Positions 25,637 to 35,090 of a stretch of 64,000 nt of DNA are shown here, piece by piece (position 1 is the stretch's first letter; the number at the start of each line of letters is the position of its first letter). A program made the translations under genes and the position numbers. The notes beneath the pieces are model-generated. The model saw only the letters and a list, made by a program, of their open reading frames with translations. It was not told the DNA's origin and made no database searches. Origin of the DNA: Nitrosopumilus cobalaminigenes (GTDB lineage Archaea; Thermoproteota; Nitrososphaeria; Nitrososphaerales; Nitrosopumilaceae); NCBI RefSeq assembly GCF_013407145.1, contig NZ_CP026993.1:764590-828589 (forward strand), given 5' to 3'.

Positions 25637-26305
25637 ATGAAAGCAATAATTTTAGCTGGTGGTAGGGGTAAAAGACTAAGACCCATTACAGATTATGTTC
25701 CAAAACCCCTTGTCCCAATTAAAAATATACCAATAATTGAATGGCAGTTAAGATATCTTAAAAAATATGGAATCAACGAAGTAATAATTTGTACTGGATA
25801 CAAACAAGAAATGATTGAAAATTATCTAGATACAAAAAAAATTGGAATAAAAATTAATTATTCAATTGAAAAAACACCACTAGGTACTGGTGGTGCAATC
25901 AAGAAAGCTGCAAAAATGATCAAAGACAAGACATTTTTTGTAATTAATGGAGATACAATAACAAATATTGATTTGAAGAAATTATCTAAAACAGACAATG
26001 CTATAGCTGCAGTGGAATTACGAACTAAATTTGGAATTTTAGAAACAGATGAGGATAAAATTACAAAATTCAAAGAAAAAAAAGAAATTTCGGATTTGTG
26101 GATGAATGCAGGAATTTATCATCTAGAATCAAAAATTATCAAAGATTTGCCGATAAAAGGAGATATTGAAAAAACAGTCTTTCCAGATTATGCAAATAAG
26201 GGAAAACTTCATCTTGTAAAATTCAAAAATGTGAAATGGTATTCAGTTGATTCATTCAAAGATATGGAAGAATGCTCTTTAGAAGTAGAGAAAATAATAA
26301 AATAG
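25637..26305 (+). CDS. Sugar-phosphate nucleotidyltransferase
   Basis: A 222-residue NTP_transferase-domain protein: ILAGGRGKRLRP nucleotide-binding loop, PKPLVPI with the catalytic Lys, GTGGAIKKA and the metal-binding NGDT. It lacks the C-terminal left-handed helix of longer pyrophosphorylases, as in single-domain mannose-1-phosphate guanylyltransferase-like enzymes. Makes an NDP-sugar for glycan or surface layer glycosylation; which sugar is not evident. Confidence 0.88.
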   Translation: MKAIILAGGRGKRLRPITDYVPKPLVPIKNIPIIEWQLRYLKKYGINEVIICTGYKQEMIENYLDTKKIGIKINYSIEKTPLGTGGAIKKAAKMIKDKTFFVINGDTITNIDLKKLSKTDNAIAAVELRTKFGILETDEDKITKFKEKKEISDLWMNAGIYHLESKIIKDLPIKGDIEKTVFPDYANKGKLHLVKFKNVKWYSVDSFKDMEECSLEVEKIIK

Positions 26306-26316
26306 ATTTTTAAAAT

Positions 26317-26463
26317 TTATGCGCCTGTACGGTGCAAAGTCACCATACAATATGCTATTTCTTCAACAAATGATTCGTCTTTGCTAACTGATGCATACTT
26401 TGTGGCATCATCCCAAAATGATGGTTTTTCCGCATGTTTTTCTGAGAATAATTGTAAACTCAT
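26317..26463 (-). CDS. Small unknown protein
   Basis: A 48-residue soluble frame (SEKHAEKPSFWDDATKYASV) filling an otherwise empty gap, convergent with the nucleotidyltransferase. Protein-like composition but no known family. Confidence 0.5.
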   Translation of the reverse strand: MSLQLFSEKHAEKPSFWDDATKYASVSKDESFVEEIAYCMVTLHRTGA

Positions 26464-26563
26464 GATTGTATTTGTGATCTGATCTGATAATCTTCAGCCT
26501 CAATCAAAATTAACCTATTACTAAAACAGATACACTAGAATATCCAAAAGTCATACTAAATTC

Positions 26564-27529
26564 ATGCGTGTTGCCTGTAGTTTAGGATCATTACTCACGA
26601 TTGATGAGGTGATACAATGCTCTGAAATCATATCAAACACAAAAATAGACACTATCTGGGTGCCTGAAACATGGGGTATGGAGAACTTTTCTATGCTTGG
26701 GGCAGTTTCTGCAAAAACCCGTACTCAAAAAATAGGCTCATCCATAATCAACATCTATTCTAGAAGTCCATCAACTATTGCCATGGGGGCAGCCACAATT
26801 GACACATTATCAAATGGACGATTGATTTTAGGATTAGGCACAAGTAGTATTCCAATTGTAGAATCATTTCACGGAAACAAATTTGAAAAACCAGTACAAA
26901 GAATGAAAGAGTATGTGGAAATAATCCGCCTAGCATTATCAGGTAAACAAATCAAATATGATGGAGAGATTTTCAAACTAAATAATTTCACATTATTGAT
27001 AAAACCAAAAAGAAATGAAATTCCAATCTATGTTGCAGCAATAAACAAAAAAATGGTAGATTTAGCTTGGAGTATTGGAGATGGAGTAATTTTCTATCTA
27101 CGACCTCTTAAAGAAATGAAAGAAACAATATCTAAAATGCAATCAAAGAAAAAGATAGACGTTACATGTCAGTTGATAACGTGTGTTTCAGAAAATCCAG
27201 ATGATGCAATTCAACGAGCTAAAAAGACAATAGCATTCTATGTTTCAGTTGGTGAAATATATCGTAAATTTTTGGCAAATAATGGATATTCGTCTGAAAC
27301 AGAAAATATTTTTGAAGAATTTAAAAAATCTGGATTTAAATCAAATCATGAACTAGTTACAGATTCTATGCTACAATCCCTATCCATTTGTGGCACACCA
27401 AATGAATGTAAACAACAACTTGACAATTTTATAAACGCCGGAATTGATCAACCAATTTTACAATTTAACCCAATTGGAAAAACATCAGATTCTTTTCAAT
27501 TATTTAAAAAAACATTTTTGGATGAATGA
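26564..27529 (+). CDS. Luciferase-like (LLM class) flavin or F420-dependent oxidoreductase
   Basis: A 321-residue TIM-barrel protein of the bacterial-luciferase/Mer family: DTIWVPETWGMENF, GSSIINIYSRSPSTIAM, LSNGRLILGLGTS and YVAAINKKMVDLA mark the standard strands. Related enzymes include F420-dependent methylenetetrahydromethanopterin reductase and various monooxygenases; substrate unknown. Its stop is one base before the thiolase ATG, and the thiolase in turn overlaps a DUF35 gene, so it likely acts on a CoA- or F420-linked substrate in the same pathway. Confidence 0.85.
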   Translation: MRVACSLGSLLTIDEVIQCSEIISNTKIDTIWVPETWGMENFSMLGAVSAKTRTQKIGSSIINIYSRSPSTIAMGAATIDTLSNGRLILGLGTSSIPIVESFHGNKFEKPVQRMKEYVEIIRLALSGKQIKYDGEIFKLNNFTLLIKPKRNEIPIYVAAINKKMVDLAWSIGDGVIFYLRPLKEMKETISKMQSKKKIDVTCQLITCVSENPDDAIQRAKKTIAFYVSVGEIYRKFLANNGYSSETENIFEEFKKSGFKSNHELVTDSMLQSLSICGTPNECKQQLDNFINAGIDQPILQFNPIGKTSDSFQLFKKTFLDE

Positions 27530-27530
27530 C

Positions 27531-28640
27531 ATGAACAAAGTAGGAATAATTGGTTATGGGATTACGCCGTTTTCCAAAGATGATCAAAAAATTGAAACAG
27601 TTATGCTCAATTCAACAAAAGAACTTTTCAAGACTAATCCTCAAATTGATAGGAAAGATATTGACGCAGTTTTAGTATCTACTAATAATAATTCAAAATA
27701 TCTCTCCCCTGTTTTGTCTGAGATGGCAGGAATTCAACCAAACATCTCCCACACCATAGAAAGTCTATGTAATTCAGGCACAAATTCTATTGTTTCAGCC
27801 TATTCCTACATAGCATCAGGATTGGCAGATATTGTGCTGATTTCAGGAGCTGAAAGATATGATAGCCCAGGACAAATTTTAGAATGGGACAACTCCAGAG
27901 GAGAATACAAACACCCCATATTTTGGGCATCCATATTTGCAAAATCATACAAACGAGAATATTCAATTTCTGACGAAGAGTTAGCAGTAGTATCTGTCAA
28001 AAACCACAAACATGCAAAAGAAAATCCCAACGCCATGTCAAATAAAACATATTCAATAGAGGAGGTATTAAATTCTAAAAAATTAACAGATGATCTAAAA
28101 TTACTAGATTGTTCAAGACCTTGTACTGGAAGTGCATCCATAATACTTGGTTCAGAAGATAAAGTAAAGCAACTATCTGAAAACCCAGTTTGGATTGCAG
28201 GGATTGGTCAAAAAACAATTTCAGCAGGATTTACAAAAAATATTTCATTTAGTTCTATGGAGTCTACAAAACTTGCAGGTCAATCAGCATTAAAAATGGC
28301 TGATAAAAAAATTGAAAATATTGATGTTGCTGAAGTTCATGATGCATTTTCTGTTTGTGAACCTATGGCACTAGAATCTTTAGGATTTGCAATGGATGGT
28401 AAAGGAACTAACATGGTTAAAGAATTACACGAGACAAATAATTTTAAAATAAATCCTAGAGGAGGGTTAATTGGTTCAGGACACCCTTTAGGAGCTACAG
28501 GAATTGCACAAACTATTGAAATAACTCAACAACTTCAAACAAAAGCAGGTAATAGGCAAATAGAAAATCCACAAGTTGGATTGATTCACAACATGTCAGC
28601 TGCTGCAACTTCTTCAACCGTGTTGGTATTAGAAAAATGA
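27531..28640 (+). CDS. Thiolase-family acetyl-CoA acyltransferase (SCP-2/archaeal type)
   Basis: A 370-residue thiolase fold with nucleophilic Cys80 in ESLCNSGTNS, VAEVHDAFSVCE with an active-site His, and GSGHPLGATG near the C-terminus. The C-terminal Cys of biosynthetic thiolases is not in the expected CxGGG form (HNMSAAATSS instead), as in SCP-2-type members. Paired with a DUF35 protein, a combination known from archaeal thiolase complexes. ATG 27531 follows the previous stop by one base; ATG 27522 is an alternative. Could serve acetoacetyl-CoA or acyl-CoA turnover. Confidence 0.87.
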   Translation: MNKVGIIGYGITPFSKDDQKIETVMLNSTKELFKTNPQIDRKDIDAVLVSTNNNSKYLSPVLSEMAGIQPNISHTIESLCNSGTNSIVSAYSYIASGLADIVLISGAERYDSPGQILEWDNSRGEYKHPIFWASIFAKSYKREYSISDEELAVVSVKNHKHAKENPNAMSNKTYSIEEVLNSKKLTDDLKLLDCSRPCTGSASIILGSEDKVKQLSENPVWIAGIGQKTISAGFTKNISFSSMESTKLAGQSALKMADKKIENIDVAEVHDAFSVCEPMALESLGFAMDGKGTNMVKELHETNNFKINPRGGLIGSGHPLGATGIAQTIEITQQLQTKAGNRQIENPQVGLIHNMSAAATSSTVLVLEK

Positions 28641-28945
28641 GTTTTGAATCTAAATTAAATGAAGGCAAATTTTGCATTCCAGAATGTGTTGAATGTAAAA
28701 AAATCGTGTGGCCTCCATCAGATACTTGTAATCATTGTTTTGGTAATGTTCATCTAAAAGAAGGGGATTTTGAAGGTAAAATAATGGAATTTTCAAGGCA
28801 AAATGAACAATATTTCTGTATGGTTGAATTTGAAAATACTATCAGAATAATGGCCAATATTTTAGAACCTCCTGAAATTGGAAAAAGAGTAAAAATTTCA
28901 AAATGTGGAATTGTTAATGGAAATTATTCTTTTCAGGTTATTTGA
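28637..28945 (+). CDS. DUF35 zinc-ribbon/OB-fold protein, thiolase partner
   Basis: A 102-residue protein with the rubredoxin-like zinc ribbon CVECKK...CNHCFG (residues ~17-34) followed by an OB fold (KIMEFSRQNEQYFCMVEF). DUF35 proteins bind thiolases and can hold the CoA chain. Overlaps the thiolase stop by four bases. Somewhat shorter than the ~130-residue norm. Convergent overlap of eight bases with the next gene. Confidence 0.85.
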   Translation: MSFESKLNEGKFCIPECVECKKIVWPPSDTCNHCFGNVHLKEGDFEGKIMEFSRQNEQYFCMVEFENTIRIMANILEPPEIGKRVKISKCGIVNGNYSFQVI

Positions 28946-29765
28946 ATTCTGTAAAAATGTAAGGAGTTTCAACATTCTGATCAAAAGTCCAAATTGTAGG
29001 TAATGAAACAGTATCAATTACTTTTAGATTATGTTTTTCAATTAATGTACTCCATCCTCCGTTTTCCAAATTACCTGATAGTTGACGTTTGGTGTTAGTT
29101 CCTGCAAAAACTATTGCAGTGTCATTTCTCAAATTTTCAATAGAATTTATCCTATCGATAATACTAGTAGCTAATACATCTCCCCCCATTTGAGCTAGAC
29201 CACCAATAAAAAATACAGGTTTTTTTAGATTTAATGTAGAATAATCAAATTCCAATGCATCATGACAAATGGGATTAAAATTTTGATCAGTGGATGAACT
29301 AATTATTTTTTGTAAATCAACTAAAACATCATCAATTTCAATACTATGGGAATTCATACCAATGGCACTTCCACAAAATGCAATGCGTCCATCACCAGAA
29401 CCAATATCTACTAATTCTAAATATCCTATTTTTTTTGCAATACTTGCCATTAAAAATGCAGACATAATCCATGTAGGATAAAATGGTTGGCAGCTTGAAC
29501 CGTGTTTGATACTGTTTAACCAGTATTCGTTAATATCCCCCTCATAGACAGTACATAAAATACCGTCTATCTCTTCTTCAAAATGATTAAAGTAGATGGG
29601 ATTTTTTAGCGCAAAATCATGAAGAGAAACTAAATCTATTGTGTCTATAGGGAATTTGTCGGATGTAGATGTTGGAATTACCTCCTGAATGTGAGCATTT
29701 CCAGAGTAATTTTTTGCAAAAATTTGTTTCGTTGAGACTAAATTTTTTACAAGATCATCAAACAT
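28938..29765 (-). CDS. Predicted SAM-dependent methyltransferase
   Basis: A 275-residue protein with a Rossmann-type SAM motif I (YLELVDIGSGDGRIAFCGS, around residue 115) and an acidic residue closing strand 2 (HSIEID). The ~90-residue N-terminal extension and the substrate are unknown. No DNA/RNA-binding domain. Moderately confident in the fold only. Confidence 0.7.
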   Translation of the reverse strand: MFDDLVKNLVSTKQIFAKNYSGNAHIQEVIPTSTSDKFPIDTIDLVSLHDFALKNPIYFNHFEEEIDGILCTVYEGDINEYWLNSIKHGSSCQPFYPTWIMSAFLMASIAKKIGYLELVDIGSGDGRIAFCGSAIGMNSHSIEIDDVLVDLQKIISSSTDQNFNPICHDALEFDYSTLNLKKPVFFIGGLAQMGGDVLATSIIDRINSIENLRNDTAIVFAGTNTKRQLSGNLENGGWSTLIEKHNLKVIDTVSLPTIWTFDQNVETPYIFTEFK

Positions 29766-29806
29766 AATTTTGGTACATTTTCAGGGTTTGATAAACTCAT
29801 TGTATT

Positions 29807-30010
29807 CTAAGATTTTTTAGCAGTCAAAAATGCTATTTCTTGTTCTATTTTTTTTAATTCTTCAATGGTGTTTTTTTGCAACTCTTGAATTTTTTCAATT
29901 TCTTTTTCTGTAGGATCCATCAATAATTCAAAATCAAGATTCTTTAACATACTAAGATTCATGTCTCTTTGTTCAAAGAGCTTTTCAATAATAATATCCT
30001 CAGATGACAT
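29807..30010 (-). CDS. Small coiled-coil protein
   Basis: A 67-residue, all-helical heptad protein (EKEIEKIQELQKNTIEELKK). Unknown function; likely oligomeric. It precedes the methyltransferase gene on the same strand. Confidence 0.55.
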   Translation of the reverse strand: MSSEDIIIEKLFEQRDMNLSMLKNLDFELLMDPTEKEIEKIQELQKNTIEELKKIEQEIAFLTAKKS

Positions 30011-30127
30011 AATTGATATTTGATATTAACAGTTTAAAAGATTCAGAAAATCAATATGACTCACATCTAAGATTTCTTTGAGTTATTATGTAATTACCTC
30101 CTCTACTATACTAAATAGAAGTAAAAC

Positions 30128-30700
30128 ATGGTATTGAGACATAAACGCCCATCATTTACAATTACAAAACAAAAGACTGGTGAAAAATCCATACTGAATA
30201 ATCAAAAAGCTGCTAGAACTCGAAGACAGAGAGGATATCAATGGGAAGATACCATAGTTAAGAGATTCAAAAGTACTTCAGATTGGAAAGCTTTCAGATT
30301 AGGATCACCAAGTATTGCATTACCTGATGTTTTAGCTGTTAATACCACCAACAGCACGATATTCACAATTGAAGCAAAATCAGGCACAAGTACATCTTTA
30401 CCAGTACCTGCAGATCAAATTGAACGATGCTTGGATTGGATTAAAACATTTGATATTTACAAAAAAAGAAATGTCTTGTTGGCATTCAAATTCCTTTCAA
30501 AGAAAAGAATAGGGGTTGGAGAGTATGAAAGTCGAGAATTACGAGAATATTTCAAAATTTGGGATGAATCTCTAGAAATTACTGACTGTGTATGTACCTA
30601 TGAGGGTAAATTTTTTGCAAAAATAGATGGAACTAGAAAAGAGCTTTTTCTAAAAGAATGTAAAATGCCATTTAAAACAAAACAAAGAACTAGTGCCTAA
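30128..30700 (+). CDS. Hjc-like Holliday junction resolvase/PD-(D/E)XK nuclease
   Basis: A 190-residue nuclease with the Hjc core: Glu in RGYQWEDTIVKRF, Asp in SPSIALPDVLAV, the ExK pair in FTIEAKSGTSTSLPV and the DQIERCLDW helix. Hjc cuts four-way DNA junctions during recombination repair. It carries a ~30-residue basic N-terminus and a longer C-terminus than typical Hjc (~140 residues), so a specialised function is possible. Confidence 0.82.
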   Translation: MVLRHKRPSFTITKQKTGEKSILNNQKAARTRRQRGYQWEDTIVKRFKSTSDWKAFRLGSPSIALPDVLAVNTTNSTIFTIEAKSGTSTSLPVPADQIERCLDWIKTFDIYKKRNVLLAFKFLSKKRIGVGEYESRELREYFKIWDESLEITDCVCTYEGKFFAKIDGTRKELFLKECKMPFKTKQRTSA

Positions 30701-30735
30701 CATGAAAATATCTTCAAATCGTTTTTAAGGATAAG

Positions 30736-31200
30736 ATGTCAAGTAAGTATATGTCTGAAGATAACATCAATACAGAATCATCTGACAAGATTACTGAATC
30801 CTTACTTGAAACAGTATCAGATGCAGAAGTAAATTCAAGAATTAGTTTTGAGGAATTTACTGATGAAAGAGCACTAATCAGTCATGATGCATTTGGTAAA
30901 AAACAGATGAAGATCAAAGTGTTAGAGGTTTCAGATGAAAACCCAGTATTGAAATGGAAATTTGGAGATCGTGTGAAAGTTACAAAAATCATGGTTACAA
31001 TCAAACATCTTACTACTCAACAAGTTGAAGAGGCAGAATTTGATATTGAAGCAATTGAACGAGAATTAGCTGAAAAAAGACACTACTCATCCACAAACCG
31101 ATGGATACCTGCTGAAGATATTAAAAATGGCTATGTTGTAGGTTCAAAACACACTAGATTGATCAGTGATGCCTCAGCATTAGACTACATAATGTTTTGA
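30736..31200 (+). CDS. Unknown conserved protein
   Basis: A 154-residue soluble protein. The first ~35 residues are acidic and disordered; the rest contains a beta-rich core (GDRVKVTKIMVTIKHLT) and ends in DASALDYIMF. No family recognised. Start ATG 30736; an ATG five codons on (MSEDNI) is an alternative. Confidence 0.6.
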   Translation: MSSKYMSEDNINTESSDKITESLLETVSDAEVNSRISFEEFTDERALISHDAFGKKQMKIKVLEVSDENPVLKWKFGDRVKVTKIMVTIKHLTTQQVEEAEFDIEAIERELAEKRHYSSTNRWIPAEDIKNGYVVGSKHTRLISDASALDYIMF

Positions 31201-31270
31201 GCATTACAACATACAATATAATTAATTTTTAGCTGAAAACATTATAAACTAAAGATTTTGAAAAAGCATT

Positions 31271-31582
31271 ATGAGTTCAAAAGAATTTGACGTAAATGGA
31301 ACCGATTACAAAATAGTAATCACAGAGCAAGTAATTGGCCATGTAAATAACCTCAAAAATCTTTACAATGCAGCATATGAAGATCCTGAAAGTTTTGAAG
31401 ATGTTAGTTCTGAAATTTCCAATACTATCAATGAAATTGCTAGTACCGTTGAACCGGAAGCTGAAGATAGTGATTTAGATGGATTAATTCAAGAGATAAT
31501 CAAAGCAGTAGACAGTAAAGCAGAAGAAATCAAAAAAGAGCTTGAAGGCAAACCTGCAAAAAAGACAAAATCTAAAAAATAA
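31271..31582 (+). CDS. Unknown acidic helical protein with Lys-rich tail
   Basis: A 103-residue protein: N-terminal beta hairpin (FDVNGTDYKIVITEQV), acidic helices, and a Lys-rich tail (KPAKKTKSKK) that may bind nucleic acid. TATA-like CATTATAAA lies ~25-33 bases upstream. Unrecognised family. Confidence 0.6.
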   Translation: MSSKEFDVNGTDYKIVITEQVIGHVNNLKNLYNAAYEDPESFEDVSSEISNTINEIASTVEPEAEDSDLDGLIQEIIKAVDSKAEEIKKELEGKPAKKTKSKK

Positions 31583-31651
31583 TCCTATTTTGACCTTAAA
31601 CTCATAAAAAATTAGTGCATAAATTATATTCGAAATGTATCAATCATTATC

Positions 31652-31768
31652 ATGTCAAGTAGCTGTGAATGCGGTATTTGTGGTCATCATAATGAATCAG
31701 AATGTTTGCAAAAAGAATGTAAATGTTGTTTAAATTTTCATGAAAGATCTGGGCCAAAACGAAAATAA
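31652..31768 (+). CDS. Tiny Cys-rich protein
   Basis: A 38-residue frame with eight Cys/His ligands: CECGICGHH, then CLQKEC and CKCCLNFH. Likely a metal-binding micro-protein. Convergent with another tiny Cys-rich gene whose stop is 10 bases away. Confidence 0.6.
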   Translation: MSSSCECGICGHHNESECLQKECKCCLNFHERSGPKRK

Positions 31769-31778
31769 GTATTTCAAA

Positions 31779-31880
31779 TTAATTCTTAAAACAACTACAT
31801 TTTTTTGACATGTGTCTATTACATCCAAAAATTTTGTGATCACGGCATCCACACAGAATACATTTTTTTTCTTCAGTCAT
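31779..31880 (-). CDS. Tiny Cys-rich protein, coupled to upstream gene
   Basis: A 33-residue frame: CILCGCRDH, then GCNRH and CSCF. Its ATG overlaps the stop of the 124-residue gene (ATGA). Composition resembles the convergent neighbour at 31652; both look like small zinc knuckles. Confidence 0.55.
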   Translation of the reverse strand: MTEEKKCILCGCRDHKIFGCNRHMSKKCSCFKN

Positions 31881-32251
31881 AACTTTTCTATCAAATCCTC
31901 TATACTTTCAATCATTTTCCTATCATCTAAGGCTTCAATGATTTTTAATCTCATGTTTTTCATTCGGTGAGAATCATTAGAGTATAATGGAGCCATGGTG
32001 TCAATTTCTTTTTCAAAGAAATAATTTTCTAAATAATGATTAAATTTAGATTTTAAATTTTTAAAATCAGACACAGTAATTTTGTATTCATCAATATTAT
32101 TTGTGGATACTTTGAGAAATCCATTGATTTTCAGCATTTCCCTTTTGATAACTTCTAGATCTCCTGGTTTGTCTTGAATTTCTTTAAGAATTGCATAAGA
32201 ATCAAGAGTTTGAGAAAGAATTTTTTTTAGATGATCATTATATGAAACCAT
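31877..32251 (-). CDS. Unknown helical protein
   Basis: A 124-residue, all-helical charged protein (DFKNLKSKFNHYLENYFFEK); no domain recognised. Coupled by a four-base overlap to the Cys-rich micro-protein downstream, so the two may work together. Confidence 0.6.
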   Translation of the reverse strand: MVSYNDHLKKILSQTLDSYAILKEIQDKPGDLEVIKREMLKINGFLKVSTNNIDEYKITVSDFKNLKSKFNHYLENYFFEKEIDTMAPLYSNDSHRMKNMRLKIIEALDDRKMIESIEDLIEKL

Positions 32252-32356
32252 ATTTTGATTTATGATGCATCCAATCTATAGTTTATCAAATATAGCTAAA
32301 CTCAAACAAAATTTACAGGATTTCCTTTAAATTATCACTGATTATCTGTAATTACG

Positions 32357-33694
32357 ATGCAAGGTGACGCCTATCTCAAATGTATTGATCCTCAATGTGG
32401 ATTAGAATATCCAATTGAACATACACAAGTTCAATGTGAGAAAGGACATCTATTAGATGTAAAATACAAAAATAAACCCCCTACATCGCTAAAAGAAGTT
32501 TTTTACAAAAGACGAAATTCAGAAGGCAGTATTTTTAATGAAAGTGGAGTTTGGAGATTTAGAGATTTACTAAATTTTTGTCAAATTGATACAGAAAATA
32601 TGGATGAGTGTGCAAAGTATCTTGTATCATTAGACGGTGCTGAAGGCAGACAATCAAAACCATATCAAATGTCAAAAGCTGCAGAATTTATCGGGATTTC
32701 AAGTAATAATTTATGGTTACAACCTGAGGGATACAATCCAAGTGGTTCATTCAAAGATAATGGTATGGCTACTGCTGTAACTCATGCAAAGATGGTAGGT
32801 GCAAAAAAAATTGTTTGTGCATCTACTGGAAATACATCTGCATCAGCTGGAATGTTTGCCGCAAATGAGGGAATAAACTGTGATGTGTATATTCCTGCAG
32901 GACAAATAGCTCCCGGAAAACTCAGTCAAGCATATCAATTTGGAGCACAGATTGTAGAAATTGATGGGAATTTTGATGATGCATTAAAACAATCATTGGA
33001 CGATGCACAAAATCATGACGGATATACAGTAAATTCAGTTAATCCATTTAGAATTGAAGGTCAAAAAACAATTCCGTTTAGAGCATTAGAATATTTGAAC
33101 TGGGAAGTACCTGATTGGATAGTATATCCTGGTGGAGCATTAGGAAACACATCAAGTTGTGGTAAAGCATTAATGGAATTATATGAATGGGGATGGATTA
33201 AGAAAATTCCAAGAATTGCTGTGATCAATTCTGAAGGAGCAGGTACATTATCTGATTTGTATAATGGTAAATTTGAAGGTGAAGAACTTAGATGGAATAA
33301 AGGAAAACCAAATACGGAACTTATTTCAAGATATTATGATCACTTGGATAAAGAAGGCTTAAGACCTAAAACAAAAGCTACAGCAATACAAATTGGAAGA
33401 CCTGCAAATATTTTGAAAGGCTTACGTGCATTAGATTTTACTGATGGTGTTGCCACTACTGTAACTGATTCAGAAATGTTAGACGGTATGTCAGTAGTAG
33501 GCCTAAACGGGTTTGATTGTGAAATGGCATCCGGTGCATCCGTAGTTGGGATTAAAAAATTAATGAATGAAGGAATAATCAAAAAAGATGATGTGGTAGT
33601 AGGTATACTAACTGGAAGACAAAAAGATGCAATGATACCTGTGGATTATCATAGAAATCCAGAAAATAAATTTGCAAAACCTCCAAAAAATTAG
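32357..33694 (+). CDS. thrC: Threonine synthase
   Basis: PLP enzyme converting O-phosphohomoserine to threonine. Residues 8-30 form an N-terminal zinc-ribbon-like Cys motif (CIDPQC and a later Cys27) found in many archaeal ThrC proteins; the PLP Lys133 is in GSFKDNG, with ASTGNTSAS and the GGALGNTSS phosphate-binding turn following. 445 residues, full length. Its product feeds the threonine ammonia-lyase encoded 10 kb away. Confidence 0.93.
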   Translation: MQGDAYLKCIDPQCGLEYPIEHTQVQCEKGHLLDVKYKNKPPTSLKEVFYKRRNSEGSIFNESGVWRFRDLLNFCQIDTENMDECAKYLVSLDGAEGRQSKPYQMSKAAEFIGISSNNLWLQPEGYNPSGSFKDNGMATAVTHAKMVGAKKIVCASTGNTSASAGMFAANEGINCDVYIPAGQIAPGKLSQAYQFGAQIVEIDGNFDDALKQSLDDAQNHDGYTVNSVNPFRIEGQKTIPFRALEYLNWEVPDWIVYPGGALGNTSSCGKALMELYEWGWIKKIPRIAVINSEGAGTLSDLYNGKFEGEELRWNKGKPNTELISRYYDHLDKEGLRPKTKATAIQIGRPANILKGLRALDFTDGVATTVTDSEMLDGMSVVGLNGFDCEMASGASVVGIKKLMNEGIIKKDDVVVGILTGRQKDAMIPVDYHRNPENKFAKPPKN

Positions 33695-33836
33695 CCTTGA
33701 TTTTAGGCACGTTAAATTATGAACATCTCAAGCCTTAAATTCCAGTTTTACAAAACAAGTACAACCAAAAGATGGTGCAAAAAAACTAAATGAGTAATTG
33801 TTACAATTGTTCTAAGAAATTTTCTAGGAGAATAAT

Positions 33837-35090
33837 ATGGTAGATTTATGGATTGAAATATCAGCACTAGCTGTACTTATTGGATTATCCGGATTCTTCA
33901 GTGGATTAGAAGTAGCCCTGGTAGGAGTAAGAAAGTCCAAAGTAGTTCAGTTGTTTAACGAAGGGAAAAAAGGCGCCAAAGCACTTCACAAATTAAAAAT
34001 GAATCCAAGTTGGATGATGTCAAGTGTAAATCTTGGAAATAATTTGGTAAATGTGGGAGCTTCTGCATTAGCTACAAGTTTAGCAATCAGATTGTTTGGA
34101 GATGATGGGCTAGGAATTGCTGTAGGAGTAATGACATTTTTGATACTTGTATTTGGTGAAATCACTCCAAAAACATACTGTAATGCAAACTCTACAAAAA
34201 TTGCACTAAGATATGCACCAGTATTACTAGCATTTAGTTATGCATTTTATCCAATTGTGAAATTCTTTGAAATTATCACTAGAGGGGTTGTTAAAATTAC
34301 CGGCAGTAGTCATACCCCACCACCAATTACCGAGGAAGAAATCAAAGGTGTTATTGATCAAGGGTTAGAAGAAAAAGCTTTGGAAAAAGACGAAATGGAA
34401 TTGGTTCATGGCGCTTTAAAATTTGATGATACGGTAATTCGTTCAGTTATGACTCCTAGAACAAAGATGTTTTCATTAAATTCTAAAATGTTATTGTTTG
34501 AAGCATTACCACAAATTAATCAAAGTGGACATTCAAGAATTCCAATTTTTGGAGATACTAGTGATGACATTGTAGGATTTATTCACGTAAGGGATGTTCT
34601 AAAAGAGTTAGAAAAAGACAATAAAATGACTAGTCTTGAAAAAATAGCAAGAAAACCTGTATTTGCATCGCAGGAAAAAATGGTCAGTGCATTGTTGAAA
34701 GAAATGAAGGGAAGAAAAACACACATGGCCATTGTAGTTGATGAACATGGTGGCGTAGAAGGTCTTGTAACTTTAGAGGATCTGCTTGAAGAAATTGTAG
34801 GTGAAATTGAAGATGAAACTGATTTAACTAGACAGGCAGGATATGAAAAAATTGATCAAGACACTATTGTAACAAATGGAGATATTGACATTGACACAAT
34901 AAACGAAATTTTCAAAACAAGAGTTCCTGAGGGGGATGACTATGCATCACTAAATGGATTGTTACATGAAAGATTGCAAGATATACCACAAGAAGGAGAT
35001 AAGGTAGAGGTAGATGAATTGCGAATCATTGTTGAAAAAGTTTCAAAAAATATTCCTAAAAAAATTAGAATTGAAAAAATTAGAACCTAG
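33837..35090 (+). CDS. CorC/CNNM-type membrane transporter (HlyC/CorC family)
   Basis: A 417-residue protein with the DUF21 (CNNM) membrane domain at residues ~1-180 (about four hydrophobic helices; VLIGLSGFFSGLEVALVG), paired CBS domains at ~200-330 (VMTPRTKMF, DEHGGVEGLVTLEDLLEEI) and a C-terminal CorC_HlyC domain. Relatives handle magnesium or sodium efflux. TAGGAGA precedes the ATG closely. Its stop overlaps the convergent GAPDH stop. Confidence 0.9.
   Translation: MVDLWIEISALAVLIGLSGFFSGLEVALVGVRKSKVVQLFNEGKKGAKALHKLKMNPSWMMSSVNLGNNLVNVGASALATSLAIRLFGDDGLGIAVGVMTFLILVFGEITPKTYCNANSTKIALRYAPVLLAFSYAFYPIVKFFEIITRGVVKITGSSHTPPPITEEEIKGVIDQGLEEKALEKDEMELVHGALKFDDTVIRSVMTPRTKMFSLNSKMLLFEALPQINQSGHSRIPIFGDTSDDIVGFIHVRDVLKELEKDNKMTSLEKIARKPVFASQEKMVSALLKEMKGRKTHMAIVVDEHGGVEGLVTLEDLLEEIVGEIEDETDLTRQAGYEKIDQDTIVTNGDIDIDTINEIFKTRVPEGDDYASLNGLLHERLQDIPQEGDKVEVDELRIIVEKVSKNIPKKIRIEKIRT

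Noticed and set aside
33719..33793. A 24-codon frame between thrC and the CorC-like gene
   Set aside because: No ribosome site or conserved pattern; likely chance.
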